Below, one piece after another: positions 6,668 through 14,963 of a stretch of 43,927 bases of DNA. The translations under genes and the position numbers were made by a program. The notes under the pieces are model-generated. The model made no database searches. It saw only the letters and a program-made list of their open reading frames with translations, and had not been told where the DNA came from. Location: contig JBOGHU010000111.1 of the NCBI GenBank assembly GCA_050742255.1, forward strand, positions 1-43,927, read 5' to 3'. Positions within the stretch are counted from its first letter, which is position 1, and every line of letters starts with the position of its first letter. The DNA comes from JBOGHU01 sp050742255 (lineage in GTDB: Bacteria; Actinomycetota; Acidimicrobiia; Acidimicrobiales; CADCSY01).

Positions 6668-9600
6668 ATGAGGATGGCGCCCGAGAGCCGGACGGCGGCC
6701 GAGGAGCGACCCGTCGGGGCGGGGACCGGGATCGCTCGGCACTTCACCACCCCCGGGGTCGACCCCTACGCCGAGGTCGACTGGGCCCGCCGGGACAGCC
6801 GAATCGTCAACCACCGGGACGGTACGGTCGCCTTCGAGCAGCGCGGGGTAGAGGTGCCGGTCACCTGGTCGCTCAACGCCACCAACATCCTGGCCCAGAA
6901 GTACTTCCGGGGCGCCCCCGGCTCCCCGGAGCGGGAGCATTCGCTCAAGCAGGTCGCCGACCGGGTGGTGGACACGATCACCGCCTGGGGCCGCGCCGAC
7001 GGCTACTTCGCCGACGAGGCCGAGGCCAGCGCCTTCGCCGCCGAGCTCAAGTACCTCGTCGTCACCCAGCGGGCGGCCTTCAACTCGCCGGTGTGGTTCA
7101 ACATCGGTGCCCCCGGCCGGCGCCAGCAGGCCAGCGCCTGCTTCATCCTCTCCGTCGAGGACACCATGGGCTCCATCCTCAACTGGTACGTGGAGGAGGG
7201 CATGATCTTCAAGGGCGGCTCGGGGTCGGGCACCAACCTGTCCCGCATCCGCTCCTCGGCCGAGCCGCTGACCGGCGGCGGCACCGCCTCGGGCCCGGTC
7301 AGCTTCATGCGGGGCGCCGACGCCTCGGCCGGCACCATCAAGTCGGGGGGGTCGACCCGGCGGGCGGCCAAGATGGTAATCCTCGACGCCGACCACCCCG
7401 ACATCGAGGACTTCATCTGGTGCAAGGCGGTCGAGGAGCGCAAGGCCCGGGCCCTGCGCGCCGCCGGCTTCGACATGGATCTGGACGGCCGGGACAGCTA
7501 CTCCATCCAGTACCAGAACGCCAACAACTCGGTGCGGGTGACCGACGAGTTCATGCAGGCCGTGCTCGACGGCGCCGACTGGCACCTGCGGGCGGTCACC
7601 ACCGGCGAGGTGGTCAAGACGCTCAAGGCCCGTGCCCTCCTGCGCCAGATGTCCGAGGCGACATGGGAGTGCGCCGACCCCGGCATCCAGTTCGACACCA
7701 CCATCAACCGCTGGCACACGGCCGCCAACTCCGGCCGCATCAACGCCTCCAACCCGTGCTCGGAGTACGTCCACCTCGATGACTCGGCCTGCAACCTGGC
7801 CAGCATCAACCTGCTCCGGTTCCTCGACGAGGAGTCAGACGGCTTCGACGTGGGGAGCTTCTGCCACGCGGTGGAGGTGGTCTTCACCGCCCAGGAGATT
7901 CTGATCGGCAATGCCGACTACCCCACCGAGCCCATCGCCGAGACGTCACGGCGGTTCCGTCAGCTCGGCATCGGATACGCCAACCTCGGTGCCCTGCTCA
8001 TGGCCCTGGGACTTCCCTACGACTCCGACCAGGGCCGGGCGTGGGCCGCCTGCCTCACCGCCCTGCTCACCGGCCACGCCTACGCCACCTCGGTGCGCAC
8101 CGCCGCCCGCATGGGGCCGTTCGCCGGCTACGCCGACAACGCCGAGCACATGCTCGGGGTGCTGCGCATGCACCGCGACGCGGTGGCCCACATCGACGAG
8201 GAGCTGGTGCCCCCCGACGTGCTGGGCGCCGCCCAGCGGGCGTGGGACCACGCGGTCACCGGGAGCGAGACCTACGGGGTCCGCAACTCCCAGGCGTCGG
8301 TGCTGGCGCCCACCGGCACCATCGGCCTGCTGATGGACTGTGACACCACCGGCATCGAGCCCGATCTCGGCCTGTGCAAGATGAAGAAGCTGGTGGGCGG
8401 GGGGACCATGACCATCGTCAACCAGACGGTGCCCCGGGCCTTGCGCCGGCTGGGCTACACCTCCCAGCAGGTGGAGGAGATCGTCGCCCACATCGACCGG
8501 AACAAGACGATCCTGGGGGCACCCCACCTGGCCACCGAGCACATCCCGGTGTTCGCCTGCTCGATGGGCGACAACCCCATCCACTACGAGGGCCACGTGC
8601 GGATGATGGGGGCGGTGCAGCCCTTCATCTCGGGCGCCATCTCCAAGTGCGTGGCGGGGGAGACGGTGCTGACCACCGCCGACGGCCTGGTGCGCATCGG
8701 GAGCCTCCACCGGGGGGAGCCGCCCGACACGTTCCGGGACGAGGTGCTCGAGGTGGCGTCGCTCGAGGGTCCCCAGAAGACCGACGCCTTCTACTACGGG
8801 GGGACCAGGCCGGTCCGGCGGGTCGTCCTGAGGTCGGGCCACGCCGTGGTCGGGACGTCCAACCACCGTCTCCTCGTGGCCGTCGGCAGCGGGCTGGCCT
8901 GGAGGCGACTCGACGAGGTCGAGCGGGACGACATGGTGGCCGTAAGGTACGGCGCCGACCTGTGGTCGTCCCTGCCGGCCCGCTTCGACGACTTCCGTCC
9001 CGCCGACCGGCACGGCTGCCAGGCGGCGGTGAGGGTCCCCGCCGAGATGACGGCCGAGCTCGCGTTCTTGCTGGGCGCCTACGCGTCAGGGGGTCATGTC
9101 GACCGCTCGAGGCAGACGGTCCGCATCAGCAGCTCGGTCCCGGCCGCCCTGGAGCGGGTGGTCGATGCCTGGCGCGACCTGTTCGGGATCGACGCGCAGC
9201 TCATCGACGACGGGCGCCGCCGCCCCGGCGTCGTCGCCGCCTCCGAGACGGTGGTCGAGCTCCTCGACCACCTCGGCTGTGGCGACCGGGCACCGGCCAA
9301 GCGCGTTCCCGATGCGGTCCTGCGTTCGCCGCGGGACATGGTGGTGGCCTTCCTCGAGGGCCTGGCCCTCGACGCCCGCCCGACCACCTCGCCGGCGCCG
9401 AGGTGGGGGATCCGCCTCGCCTCACCGGGCCTGCTCGACGACCTCCAGACGGTGCTCACCAACCTCGGCATCGTCCACGGCCGGGTCAGGGGACGCCGTG
9501 CCCGCCACGACCAGGCCCTCGGTGAGGTGTACGCCACCGGCGGGCACGCCCGGCGCCTGGCCGCCCTGGTGCCCTTCCCAGAGAGGGACAGAGCCGCCCG

Positions 9601-10714
9601 GGACGCCGAGCTGACCGGCCTGCCCGGCGACGTGGCGCCCGACGTGGTGCCCGACGCGGTGCCCGACGCGGTCCCCGGCGTGGCGCTGCCGCGGTGGCTG
9701 GGTCAGGTGCCCGACGACGGGCTGCACTTCAGCCCGGTCGAGTCGGTGGACGACGCCGGGGAGCGGGAGGTGTTCGACGTCTCGGTCCCCCGGACCCGGG
9801 CCTTCGTGGGCAACGGCATCGTGAACCACAACACCGTGAACATGCCCGCCGACGTGACCGTCGAGGACGTGGAGCAGCTCCACATCAACGCCTGGAAGCT
9901 GGGGCTGAAGGCCATCGCCATCTACCGGGACAGCTGCAAGGTGGCCCAGCCGCTCTCCATGGCCACCAAGGAGGCCCCGCCCGCAACGCCCCCGTCCGCG
10001 GTCGGGGGGCCGGTGCCCGCGCCGGTGGCGGCCCGCATCGCCGAGACCGTGGCCGCCCAGGCGGGGCCGGAGCGCCAGAAGCTGCCCCGCAACCGGCGGT
10101 CGCGCACCTTCGAGTTCCGGGTGGCCGACTGCAAGGGGTTCGTCACGGTGGGCGAGTACGACGACGGCCGTCCCGGGGAGCTGTTCCTCAGGGTCTCCAA
10201 GCAGGGCTCCACCCTGGCCGGCATCATGGACGCCTTCGCCATCTCGGTCAGCCACGGCCTCCAGTACGGCGTGCCGCTGGGCGCGTTCGTCGAGGCGTTC
10301 ACCAACATTCGCTTCGAGCCCGCCGGCATGACCGACGACCCCGACATCCGCTTCGCCACCAGCCTGGTCGACTACATCTTCCGCCGCCTGGCCGTCGACT
10401 ACCTCCCCTTGGAGCAGCGCATGGACCTGGGCATCCTCTCGGTGGGCGAGCGTACCCAGCCCGCCCTCCCGGGGTTGGAGGAGGCGGCCACCGAGACCGC
10501 CGCCGGCCTCGACCTGGTCCCCTCCCCCCCCGGTGAGGACACGAGGTCGGCCGACCTCGACCCCCTGGTCGGTCTGGCCCTGCCCGGCCGCTCGGCCCGG
10601 CCCGGCCCCGCCAGCGCCGACGCCCCCTACTGCATGCAGTGCGGGGTGCAGATGATCCGGGCCGGGAGCTGCCACGCCTGCCCGTCCTGCGGCACCACCA
10701 GCGGCTGCTCGTAG
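6668..10714 (+). CDS. nrdJ: Adenosylcobalamin-dependent (class II) ribonucleotide reductase with intein
   Basis: 1,348 codons including a 395-residue intein, leaving a reductase of about 953 residues. It reduces ribonucleotides to deoxyribonucleotides with a radical from adenosylcobalamin. Active-site features: redox Cys158 (ASACFILSVED), the NPCSE block with N362, C364 and E366, and partner Cys375 (SACNLASIN). Phosphate-site NSQASVLAPTGTIGLLMDCDTTG follows near 540. After the intein comes the family C-terminal region, then a zinc-ribbon-like tail, CMQCG ... CHACPSCGTTSGCS, which shuttles electrons. AGGAGGAG precedes the ATG. Being oxygen-independent, it allows DNA synthesis with or without air; no class I or III genes are in the window. 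nrdR nearby is its likely regulator. Confidence 0.96.
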   Translation: MRMAPESRTAAEERPVGAGTGIARHFTTPGVDPYAEVDWARRDSRIVNHRDGTVAFEQRGVEVPVTWSLNATNILAQKYFRGAPGSPEREHSLKQVADRVVDTITAWGRADGYFADEAEASAFAAELKYLVVTQRAAFNSPVWFNIGAPGRRQQASACFILSVEDTMGSILNWYVEEGMIFKGGSGSGTNLSRIRSSAEPLTGGGTASGPVSFMRGADASAGTIKSGGSTRRAAKMVILDADHPDIEDFIWCKAVEERKARALRAAGFDMDLDGRDSYSIQYQNANNSVRVTDEFMQAVLDGADWHLRAVTTGEVVKTLKARALLRQMSEATWECADPGIQFDTTINRWHTAANSGRINASNPCSEYVHLDDSACNLASINLLRFLDEESDGFDVGSFCHAVEVVFTAQEILIGNADYPTEPIAETSRRFRQLGIGYANLGALLMALGLPYDSDQGRAWAACLTALLTGHAYATSVRTAARMGPFAGYADNAEHMLGVLRMHRDAVAHIDEELVPPDVLGAAQRAWDHAVTGSETYGVRNSQASVLAPTGTIGLLMDCDTTGIEPDLGLCKMKKLVGGGTMTIVNQTVPRALRRLGYTSQQVEEIVAHIDRNKTILGAPHLATEHIPVFACSMGDNPIHYEGHVRMMGAVQPFISGAISKCVAGETVLTTADGLVRIGSLHRGEPPDTFRDEVLEVASLEGPQKTDAFYYGGTRPVRRVVLRSGHAVVGTSNHRLLVAVGSGLAWRRLDEVERDDMVAVRYGADLWSSLPARFDDFRPADRHGCQAAVRVPAEMTAELAFLLGAYASGGHVDRSRQTVRISSSVPAALERVVDAWRDLFGIDAQLIDDGRRRPGVVAASETVVELLDHLGCGDRAPAKRVPDAVLRSPRDMVVAFLEGLALDARPTTSPAPRWGIRLASPGLLDDLQTVLTNLGIVHGRVRGRRARHDQALGEVYATGGHARRLAALVPFPERDRAARDAELTGLPGDVAPDVVPDAVPDAVPGVALPRWLGQVPDDGLHFSPVESVDDAGEREVFDVSVPRTRAFVGNGIVNHNTVNMPADVTVEDVEQLHINAWKLGLKAIAIYRDSCKVAQPLSMATKEAPPATPPSAVGGPVPAPVAARIAETVAAQAGPERQKLPRNRRSRTFEFRVADCKGFVTVGEYDDGRPGELFLRVSKQGSTLAGIMDAFAISVSHGLQYGVPLGAFVEAFTNIRFEPAGMTDDPDIRFATSLVDYIFRRLAVDYLPLEQRMDLGILSVGERTQPALPGLEEAATETAAGLDLVPSPPGEDTRSADLDPLVGLALPGRSARPGPASADAPYCMQCGVQMIRAGSCHACPSCGTTSGCS
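8648..9832 (+). other. Intein in NrdJ (395 aa, residues 661-1055)
   Basis: The host sequence FISGAISK / TVNMPADV is split between K660 and T1056. The insert starts with Cys (CVAGETVLTTADGLVRIG, block A), has block B GTSNHRLL, and ends with block F/G VFDVSVPRTRAFVGNGIVNHN, with Thr at +1; all splicing residues are present. The middle carries two helices in the places of a LAGLIDADG endonuclease (LAFLLGAYASGG and AFLEGLALDA), but the acidic catalytic positions appear to be Gly and Leu, so cutting activity is probably lost while splicing remains. A short PDAVPDAVP repeat lies near the end of the linker. Confidence 0.95.
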
Positions 10715-10797
10715 GGGCCGGCGGGGCCCATCAAGGCTTGGGGCGCGCTCCACCGGTCCGGCGCACGCAAAGCGCCGTCCCCGGCCATGCTGGTGCG

Positions 10798-11949
10798 GTG
10801 AGCGAGCGGGTCGAGCTGGTCTGGTACGGGGACGACGCGCCCTGGTACGACCACGGCCCGGAGCACCCGCTGCGCCCGGCCCGGGTGATCCTCACCCGCC
10901 AGCTGATCCACGACTACGGGGTGGTCGACGGGGAGCGGGTGGTGGAGGTGACCGCCCGGGACGCCACCGACGAGGAGCTCCTCCTGGTCCACACCGAGCG
11001 CTACATCGACGCCGTGCGGCGGGCGGGCCACGGTGAGGGCGGGTCGTGGTGGAAGTTCGGCTTCGGGCCCGGTGACAACCCCATCTTCCCCCACATGCAC
11101 GAGGCGTCGGCCCGGGTGGCGGGAGGGTCGGTGGTGGCGGCCGAGGCGGTGCGCTCGGGCCGGGCCCAGCACGCCTTCAACCCCGCCGGGGGCCTCCACC
11201 ACGCCATGCCCGAGCGGGCCAGCGGGTTCTGCGTCTACGACGACCCCGCCCTCGCCATCGCCTGGCTCCTCCGCCACGGCGTGGAGCGGATCGCCTACGT
11301 GGACGTCGACGTGCACCACGGCGACGGCCCCCAGGCGGTGTTCTACCGCGACCCCCGGGTCCTCACCGTCTCCCTCCACCAGAGCGGCCGCACGCTGTTC
11401 CCCGGGACCGGCTTCGTGGATGAGGACGGCGCCGGCGACGCCACCGGGACCAAGGTCAACGTGCCCCTGCCACCGGCCACCGGGGACCAGGGGTGGTTGG
11501 CCGCGTTCCGAGCGGTGGTCCCGCCGCTGGTGGAGGCGTGGGAGCCCGAGGTGCTGGTCACCCAGCTCGGTTGCGACACCCACCACAGCGACCCGCTGGC
11601 CAACCTGACCCTGACCACCGCCGCCTACCGGGAGACGGCTGCGGCGCTGCACGAACTGGCCCACCGGGCCGCCGGGGGGCGGTGGGTGGCCACCGGAGGC
11701 GGCGGGTACCAGTGGGCCCGGGTGGTGCCCCGGGCGTGGACGATCTACTTCGCCGAGATGGCCGGCGTCGAGCTCGGAGACGAGCTGCCGGCACCCTTCG
11801 TCGAGCGGATCGAGCGGGAGGCGGGCCCCGGGGCCCCGCGGCGCCTCTCGGAGCCCGGCTGGCCCGAGCCGGCTCCTGACCTCGAACCGGTGGGGGCGGT
11901 GGTGGCGGCGGTGCGGGATCGCATCTTCCCCCGCCACGGCCTGGCGTGA
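10798..11949 (+). CDS. acuC: Class II histone deacetylase-like protein (AcuC family)
   Basis: 383 residues from GTG 10798. Motifs of zinc-dependent deacetylases run in order: HPLRPARV near 22, FNPAGGLHHAMPERASGFCVYDDPALAI near 126-150 (the catalytic HH pair), YVDVDVHHGDGPQAVFY near 165 (metal-binding Asp and His), LFPGTGF near 200, QLGCDTHHSDPLANL near 255 (second metal Asp), and GGGGYQ near 300. AcuC proteins remove acetyl groups from lysines, classically to activate acetyl-CoA synthetase; no acs gene is in view. CATGCT at 10786-10791, six bases before the GTG, suggests a leaderless transcript. The open frame upstream is not supported by homology. Confidence 0.9.
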   Translation: MSERVELVWYGDDAPWYDHGPEHPLRPARVILTRQLIHDYGVVDGERVVEVTARDATDEELLLVHTERYIDAVRRAGHGEGGSWWKFGFGPGDNPIFPHMHEASARVAGGSVVAAEAVRSGRAQHAFNPAGGLHHAMPERASGFCVYDDPALAIAWLLRHGVERIAYVDVDVHHGDGPQAVFYRDPRVLTVSLHQSGRTLFPGTGFVDEDGAGDATGTKVNVPLPPATGDQGWLAAFRAVVPPLVEAWEPEVLVTQLGCDTHHSDPLANLTLTTAAYRETAAALHELAHRAAGGRWVATGGGGYQWARVVPRAWTIYFAEMAGVELGDELPAPFVERIEREAGPGAPRRLSEPGWPEPAPDLEPVGAVVAAVRDRIFPRHGLA

Positions 11950-12001
11950 GCCCGGGGGGTGGGTCCACCACTCGGCGGCGTGGGCGTGGTACACCGCACC
12001 C

Positions 12002-12544
12002 ATGGCCAAGACCCGGGGAGCGAGGCGGCGCCCGGCGCTGGTGCCCGACGACCCGTGGTTGCTGGTGCAGGTCACGCTGCGCACCGGGCGGGGCGAGGCC
12101 TTCGACCCGCCCCCGGAGCGGGTCATCGTGGCCTCGGTCCACCACACCTTCGCCGAGCTGGCCATGGCCATCGACCTGGCCTTCGGTCGGCGGCAGCTCG
12201 ACTGCCTGCGCCAGTTCACCTGCGAGGACGGGACCCGGGTGGGTGACGTGGTGGCCGACCTGTGGGGGGAGACGCCCCGGGAGCACCGCCGCACCCGGTT
12301 GGAGCGGCTCGGGCCCGGGGAGCGCTTCGACTACCTCTTCGACTTCAGCGACTGCTGGGTCCACGAGTGCCTGGTGGTCGACCGGGTGGACCCGATGGAG
12401 GTCCTCGGCACCCGCCCGGGCCGACCGGTCATCCACCACGCGGTCGGCGCCTCGCCCCCCCAGCTCCGGACCTCGGCCCCGGCGCCGTGGGTCAGCCCGC
12501 CGTTCGAGTCACGGGGACGGTGGCCGGTGCCCAGGAGCTCCTGA
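12002..12544 (+). CDS. pRiA4b ORF-3-like protein
   Basis: 180 residues. The core reads VTLRTGRGE...PERVIVASVHHTFAELAMAIDLAFG (about 25-62) and RLGPGERFDYLFDFSDCWVHECLVVDRV (about 103-131), the pattern of the plasmid pRiA4b ORF-3-like family: a small domain often seen on plasmids or in stand-alone chromosomal genes, of unknown biochemical role. The Pro-rich C-terminal 35 residues look disordered. The start is ATG 12002, 52 bases after acuC, with TACACC six bases upstream as a weak leaderless -10. It converges on the next gene with three bases between stops. Confidence 0.75.
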   Translation: MAKTRGARRRPALVPDDPWLLVQVTLRTGRGEAFDPPPERVIVASVHHTFAELAMAIDLAFGRRQLDCLRQFTCEDGTRVGDVVADLWGETPREHRRTRLERLGPGERFDYLFDFSDCWVHECLVVDRVDPMEVLGTRPGRPVIHHAVGASPPQLRTSAPAPWVSPPFESRGRWPVPRSS

Positions 12545-12547
12545 AGG

Positions 12548-12982
12548 TCAGCCCCCGCCCCCGGCGGGCCGCTCCGGGGCCTCGGAGGCCTCGGGCACCT
12601 CGGGGGCGTCGTCGAGGAACTCCTGGGCCGAGCACCAGGTCTCGATCACCAACCAGTCCGACTCGGGTGTCCCGGTGCTGCCGGCGTTGGCCCGCAGGGC
12701 GATGTACCGCCCGTCCTCCACCCGGTACAGGTCCTGGTTGTCGGCCCTGGGGTCCCGGCCGTCCCGCCGCCAGGAGCCGTCCTGGCTGGAGCGCACCCAG
12801 CCCGGGTAGGACTCGAGGACCTGGTCGACCGACTCCTGGAGGTCGGCCTCGCTCCCCCCGCCACCGGGGCAGTAGCTGGGCTGGTCCACCGCCTTGACGA
12901 TCACCCACGTGGCGCCGGTGACGAGCACGATGAAGGTGACCAGGAGGAGCATGAGGATGCGGGTTGGCACTTCGAAGGGCAT
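12548..12982 (-). CDS. Hypothetical membrane-anchored protein
   Basis: 144 residues, not recognised. One N-terminal membrane segment (about 8-31, RILMLLLVTFIVLVTGATWVIVKAV) is followed by an outside domain with two Cys (YCPGGGG near 38, ETWCSAQEFL near 115) that could form a disulphide, and an acidic Pro/Glu-rich tail. The middle (YPGWVRSSQDGSWRRDGRDP...YRVEDGRYIALRA) looks like a small beta domain. The start is ATG 12982 with GAGGT about eight bases upstream; the open frame extends upstream only as a shadow. TAGGTT on the minus strand near 13033 could be its -10. It diverges from ilvD, with which no functional link is apparent. Confidence 0.65.
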   Translation of the reverse strand: MPFEVPTRILMLLLVTFIVLVTGATWVIVKAVDQPSYCPGGGGSEADLQESVDQVLESYPGWVRSSQDGSWRRDGRDPRADNQDLYRVEDGRYIALRANAGSTGTPESDWLVIETWCSAQEFLDDAPEVPEASEAPERPAGGGG

Positions 12983-13077
12983 CGAGCACCTCGTTGAGGC
13001 TGTCGGCGAGGCCGTCGCTGGTGGGAGCAAACCTACACCGACCGCCACCGCCGATGGCCCTGGCGGCGAGGGGGGCG

Positions 13078-13083
13078 TAGCCT
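13078..13083 (+). promoter_or_regulatory. Leaderless-type -10 for ilvD
   Basis: TAGCCT ends eight bases before the ilvD ATG; a start site 7-8 bases downstream would coincide with the codon. No Shine-Dalgarno is present, which supports leaderless initiation. Confidence 0.5.
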
Positions 13084-13091
13084 CGGGACCG

Positions 13092-14771
13092 ATGGCTGCC
13101 CCGATGAAGCTGCGCAGCGACCAGGTGACCGACGGTCCGAACCGTGCTCCCGCCAGGGCCATGCTCCGGGCCGTGGGGATGACCGACGAGGACTGGTCCA
13201 AGCCCCAGGTGGGCGTGTGCTCGTCGTGGAACGAGGTGACGCCGTGCAACCTCCCCCTCGGTCGGCTGGCCCGACGGGCCAAGGACGGGGTGCGCCAGGC
13301 CGGGGGCTTCCCCCTCGAGTTCACCACGATCGCCGTCTCCGACGGCATCTCCATGGGCCACGAGGGCATGCACGCCTCGCTCGTGAGCCGGGAGGTGATC
13401 GCCGACTCGGTGGAGGCGATGATGCACGCCGAGCGCTTCGACGCCCTGGTCGCCCTGGCCGGGTGCGACAAGAGCCTGCCGGGGATGCTCATGGCGGCGG
13501 CCCGTCTGAACCTCCCTGCCGTCTTCGTCTACGGCGGCTCCATCCTGCCCGGGCGGCGACGGGGCCAGGCGGTCGACATAGTCAGCGTCTTCGAGGCGGT
13601 GGGAGCCTGCGCGGCGGGCACCATCACCGAGGAGGAGCTGGGCGAGATCGAGCGGGTGGCCTGTCCCACCGAGGGGAGCTGCGCGGGGATGTTCACCGCC
13701 AACACCATGGCCGCCGCCGCCGAGGCCCTGGGCATGTCCCTCCCCGGCAGCGCCTCCCCGCCTGCCGTCGACCGTCGCCGGGAGGACGCGGCGCGGGCCA
13801 GCGGCCAGGCCGTGGTCGGGCTGCTGGCCGCCGGCATCCGTCCCCGCCAGATCATGACCAAGGCCGCCTTCGAGAACGCCATCGCGGCGGTGATGGCCCT
13901 CGGGGGGTCGACCAACGCCGTCCTGCACCTCCTGGCCATCGCCACAGAGGCCCGGGTGCCCCTGGCGCTGGACGACTTCAACGCCGTGGCCCGCCGGGTG
14001 CCCCACATCGCCGACACCAAGCCCCACGGGCGGTACCACATGTCGGACCTGGACCGCATCGGAGGGCTCCCGGTCGTGCTGCGGGAGCTGCTCGACGCCG
14101 GCCTCCTCCACGGCGACTGCCTCACCGTTACGGGCCGGACCATGGCCGAGGAGCTGCGCCGGCTGGACCCCCCTGCCCCCGACGGCTCGGTCGTCCGGCC
14201 CCTGGCCCGGCCCATCCACACCACCGGGGGGATCGCCGTGCTCACCGGCTCGCTGGCCCCCCGGGGAGCGGTGGTGAAGGTGGCCGGGCTCGACTTCAGC
14301 CGCTTCGAGGGCCCCGCCCGGGTCTTCGACGGGGAGGACGGCGCCATGGAGGCCATCCTCGCCGGGCGCATCCGCCCCGGCGACGTGGTGGTGATCCGCT
14401 ACGAGGGGCCCAAGGGCGGGCCGGGCATGCGGGAGATGCTCGCCGTGACGGCGGCCATGAAGGGGGCGGGGAGAGGCGCCGACACCGCCCTGGTGACCGA
14501 CGGCCGGTTCTCGGGGGGGACCCACGGCTTCTGCATCGGCCACGTCGCCCCCGAGGCCGTGGACGGCGGGCCCATAGCCCTGGTCCGCGACGGCGACCGC
14601 ATCGTCGTCGACGTGGGCTCCTGCTCCGTCGACCTCGTCGTCGACGGCGCCGAGCTGGAGCGGCGACGGGGGGAGTGGAAGCTCCCGCCCCCCCGCTACA
14701 CCTCGGGCGTGCTGGCCAAGTACGCCCGCCTGGCGTCGGGGGCGGAGCGGGGGGCGATCACCGAGGCGTAG
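13092..14771 (+). CDS. ilvD: Dihydroxy-acid dehydratase
   Basis: 559 residues. It dehydrates dihydroxy-isovalerate and dihydroxy-methylvalerate to the keto acids of valine and isoleucine. The three Fe-S ligand regions are present: VGVCSSWNEVTPCN near 40, ALAGCDKSLPGM near 123, and CPTEGSCAGMFTANTM near 195; the last Cys pattern fits the plant/actinobacterial type. TDGRFSGGTHGFCIGHVAPEA near 480 is the conserved C-terminal signature. The start at 13092 is set by the TAGCCT -10 and by family N-termini (MKLRSDQVTDGPNRAPARAML); an in-frame ATG at 13104 is the alternative. It stands 192 bases before ilvB, which has its own attenuated promoter. Confidence 0.96.
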   Translation: MAAPMKLRSDQVTDGPNRAPARAMLRAVGMTDEDWSKPQVGVCSSWNEVTPCNLPLGRLARRAKDGVRQAGGFPLEFTTIAVSDGISMGHEGMHASLVSREVIADSVEAMMHAERFDALVALAGCDKSLPGMLMAAARLNLPAVFVYGGSILPGRRRGQAVDIVSVFEAVGACAAGTITEEELGEIERVACPTEGSCAGMFTANTMAAAAEALGMSLPGSASPPAVDRRREDAARASGQAVVGLLAAGIRPRQIMTKAAFENAIAAVMALGGSTNAVLHLLAIATEARVPLALDDFNAVARRVPHIADTKPHGRYHMSDLDRIGGLPVVLRELLDAGLLHGDCLTVTGRTMAEELRRLDPPAPDGSVVRPLARPIHTTGGIAVLTGSLAPRGAVVKVAGLDFSRFEGPARVFDGEDGAMEAILAGRIRPGDVVVIRYEGPKGGPGMREMLAVTAAMKGAGRGADTALVTDGRFSGGTHGFCIGHVAPEAVDGGPIALVRDGDRIVVDVGSCSVDLVVDGAELERRRGEWKLPPPRYTSGVLAKYARLASGAERGAITEA

Positions 14772-14791
14772 CGTCCCCGCCGGCCCCTGGG

Positions 14792-14820
14792 TTGCGGGAG
14801 CCGGCGAGTGGTGCCAGCAT
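14792..14820 (+). promoter_or_regulatory. Probable promoter of the ilvB leader
   Basis: TTGCGG at 14792-14797, exactly 17 bases, then CAGCAT at 14815-14820. The predicted start falls on or just before the leader-peptide ATG at 14829, so the leader peptide would be translated from a leaderless 5' end. Confidence 0.5.
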
Positions 14821-14828
14821 GGTCGGCG

Positions 14829-14864
14829 ATGGCCCCTCTCTCGGCGATCCTCGTAGCCACGTAG
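14829..14864 (+). CDS. ilvB leader peptide (MAPLSAILVAT)
   Basis: An 11-residue open frame with Leu, Ile, Leu and Val as four of its eleven residues, ending in TAG. It sits between a promoter and a terminator ahead of ilvB, the arrangement of ribosome-mediated attenuation by branched-chain amino acids. Stalling at Leu/Ile/Val codons when those tRNAs are uncharged would change folding downstream. Comparable ilvB leader peptides are known from other actinobacteria; this one is recognised by position and composition only. Confidence 0.8.
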   Translation: MAPLSAILVAT

Positions 14865-14889
14865 CGCACGCCGCCGACGCCGCGTGCGC
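14864..14889 (+). promoter_or_regulatory. Leader hairpin overlapping the leader-peptide stop
   Basis: GCGCACG (14864-14870) pairs perfectly with CGTGCGC (14883-14889) around a 12-base loop. It begins at the last base of the leader stop codon, so a ribosome at the stop would mask it: a likely pause hairpin or part of the attenuator switch. Confidence 0.6.
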
Positions 14890-14892
14890 CCC

Positions 14893-14925
14893 ACGACCTC
14901 CCTGGCGGGGGGTCGTCGTCGTTTT
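14893..14925 (+). terminator. ilvB attenuator terminator
   Basis: A ten-pair stem (ACGACCTCCC 14893-14902, loop TGGC, GGGGGGTCGT 14907-14916; one T-G wobble) is followed by a short T-rich tail ending TTTT at 14922-14925. It lies 39 bases before the ilvB ATG, the position of an intrinsic attenuator. Confidence 0.75.
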
Positions 14926-14963
14926 CCGCCCACCACCCGACTCCAGCCAGACCAGGAGCGACC

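Noticed and set aside
9600..9690. Tandem repeat as a CRISPR-like or mobile element feature inside nrdJ
   Set aside because: It is only a short in-frame PDAVPDAVP coding repeat in the intein linker, without spacers.
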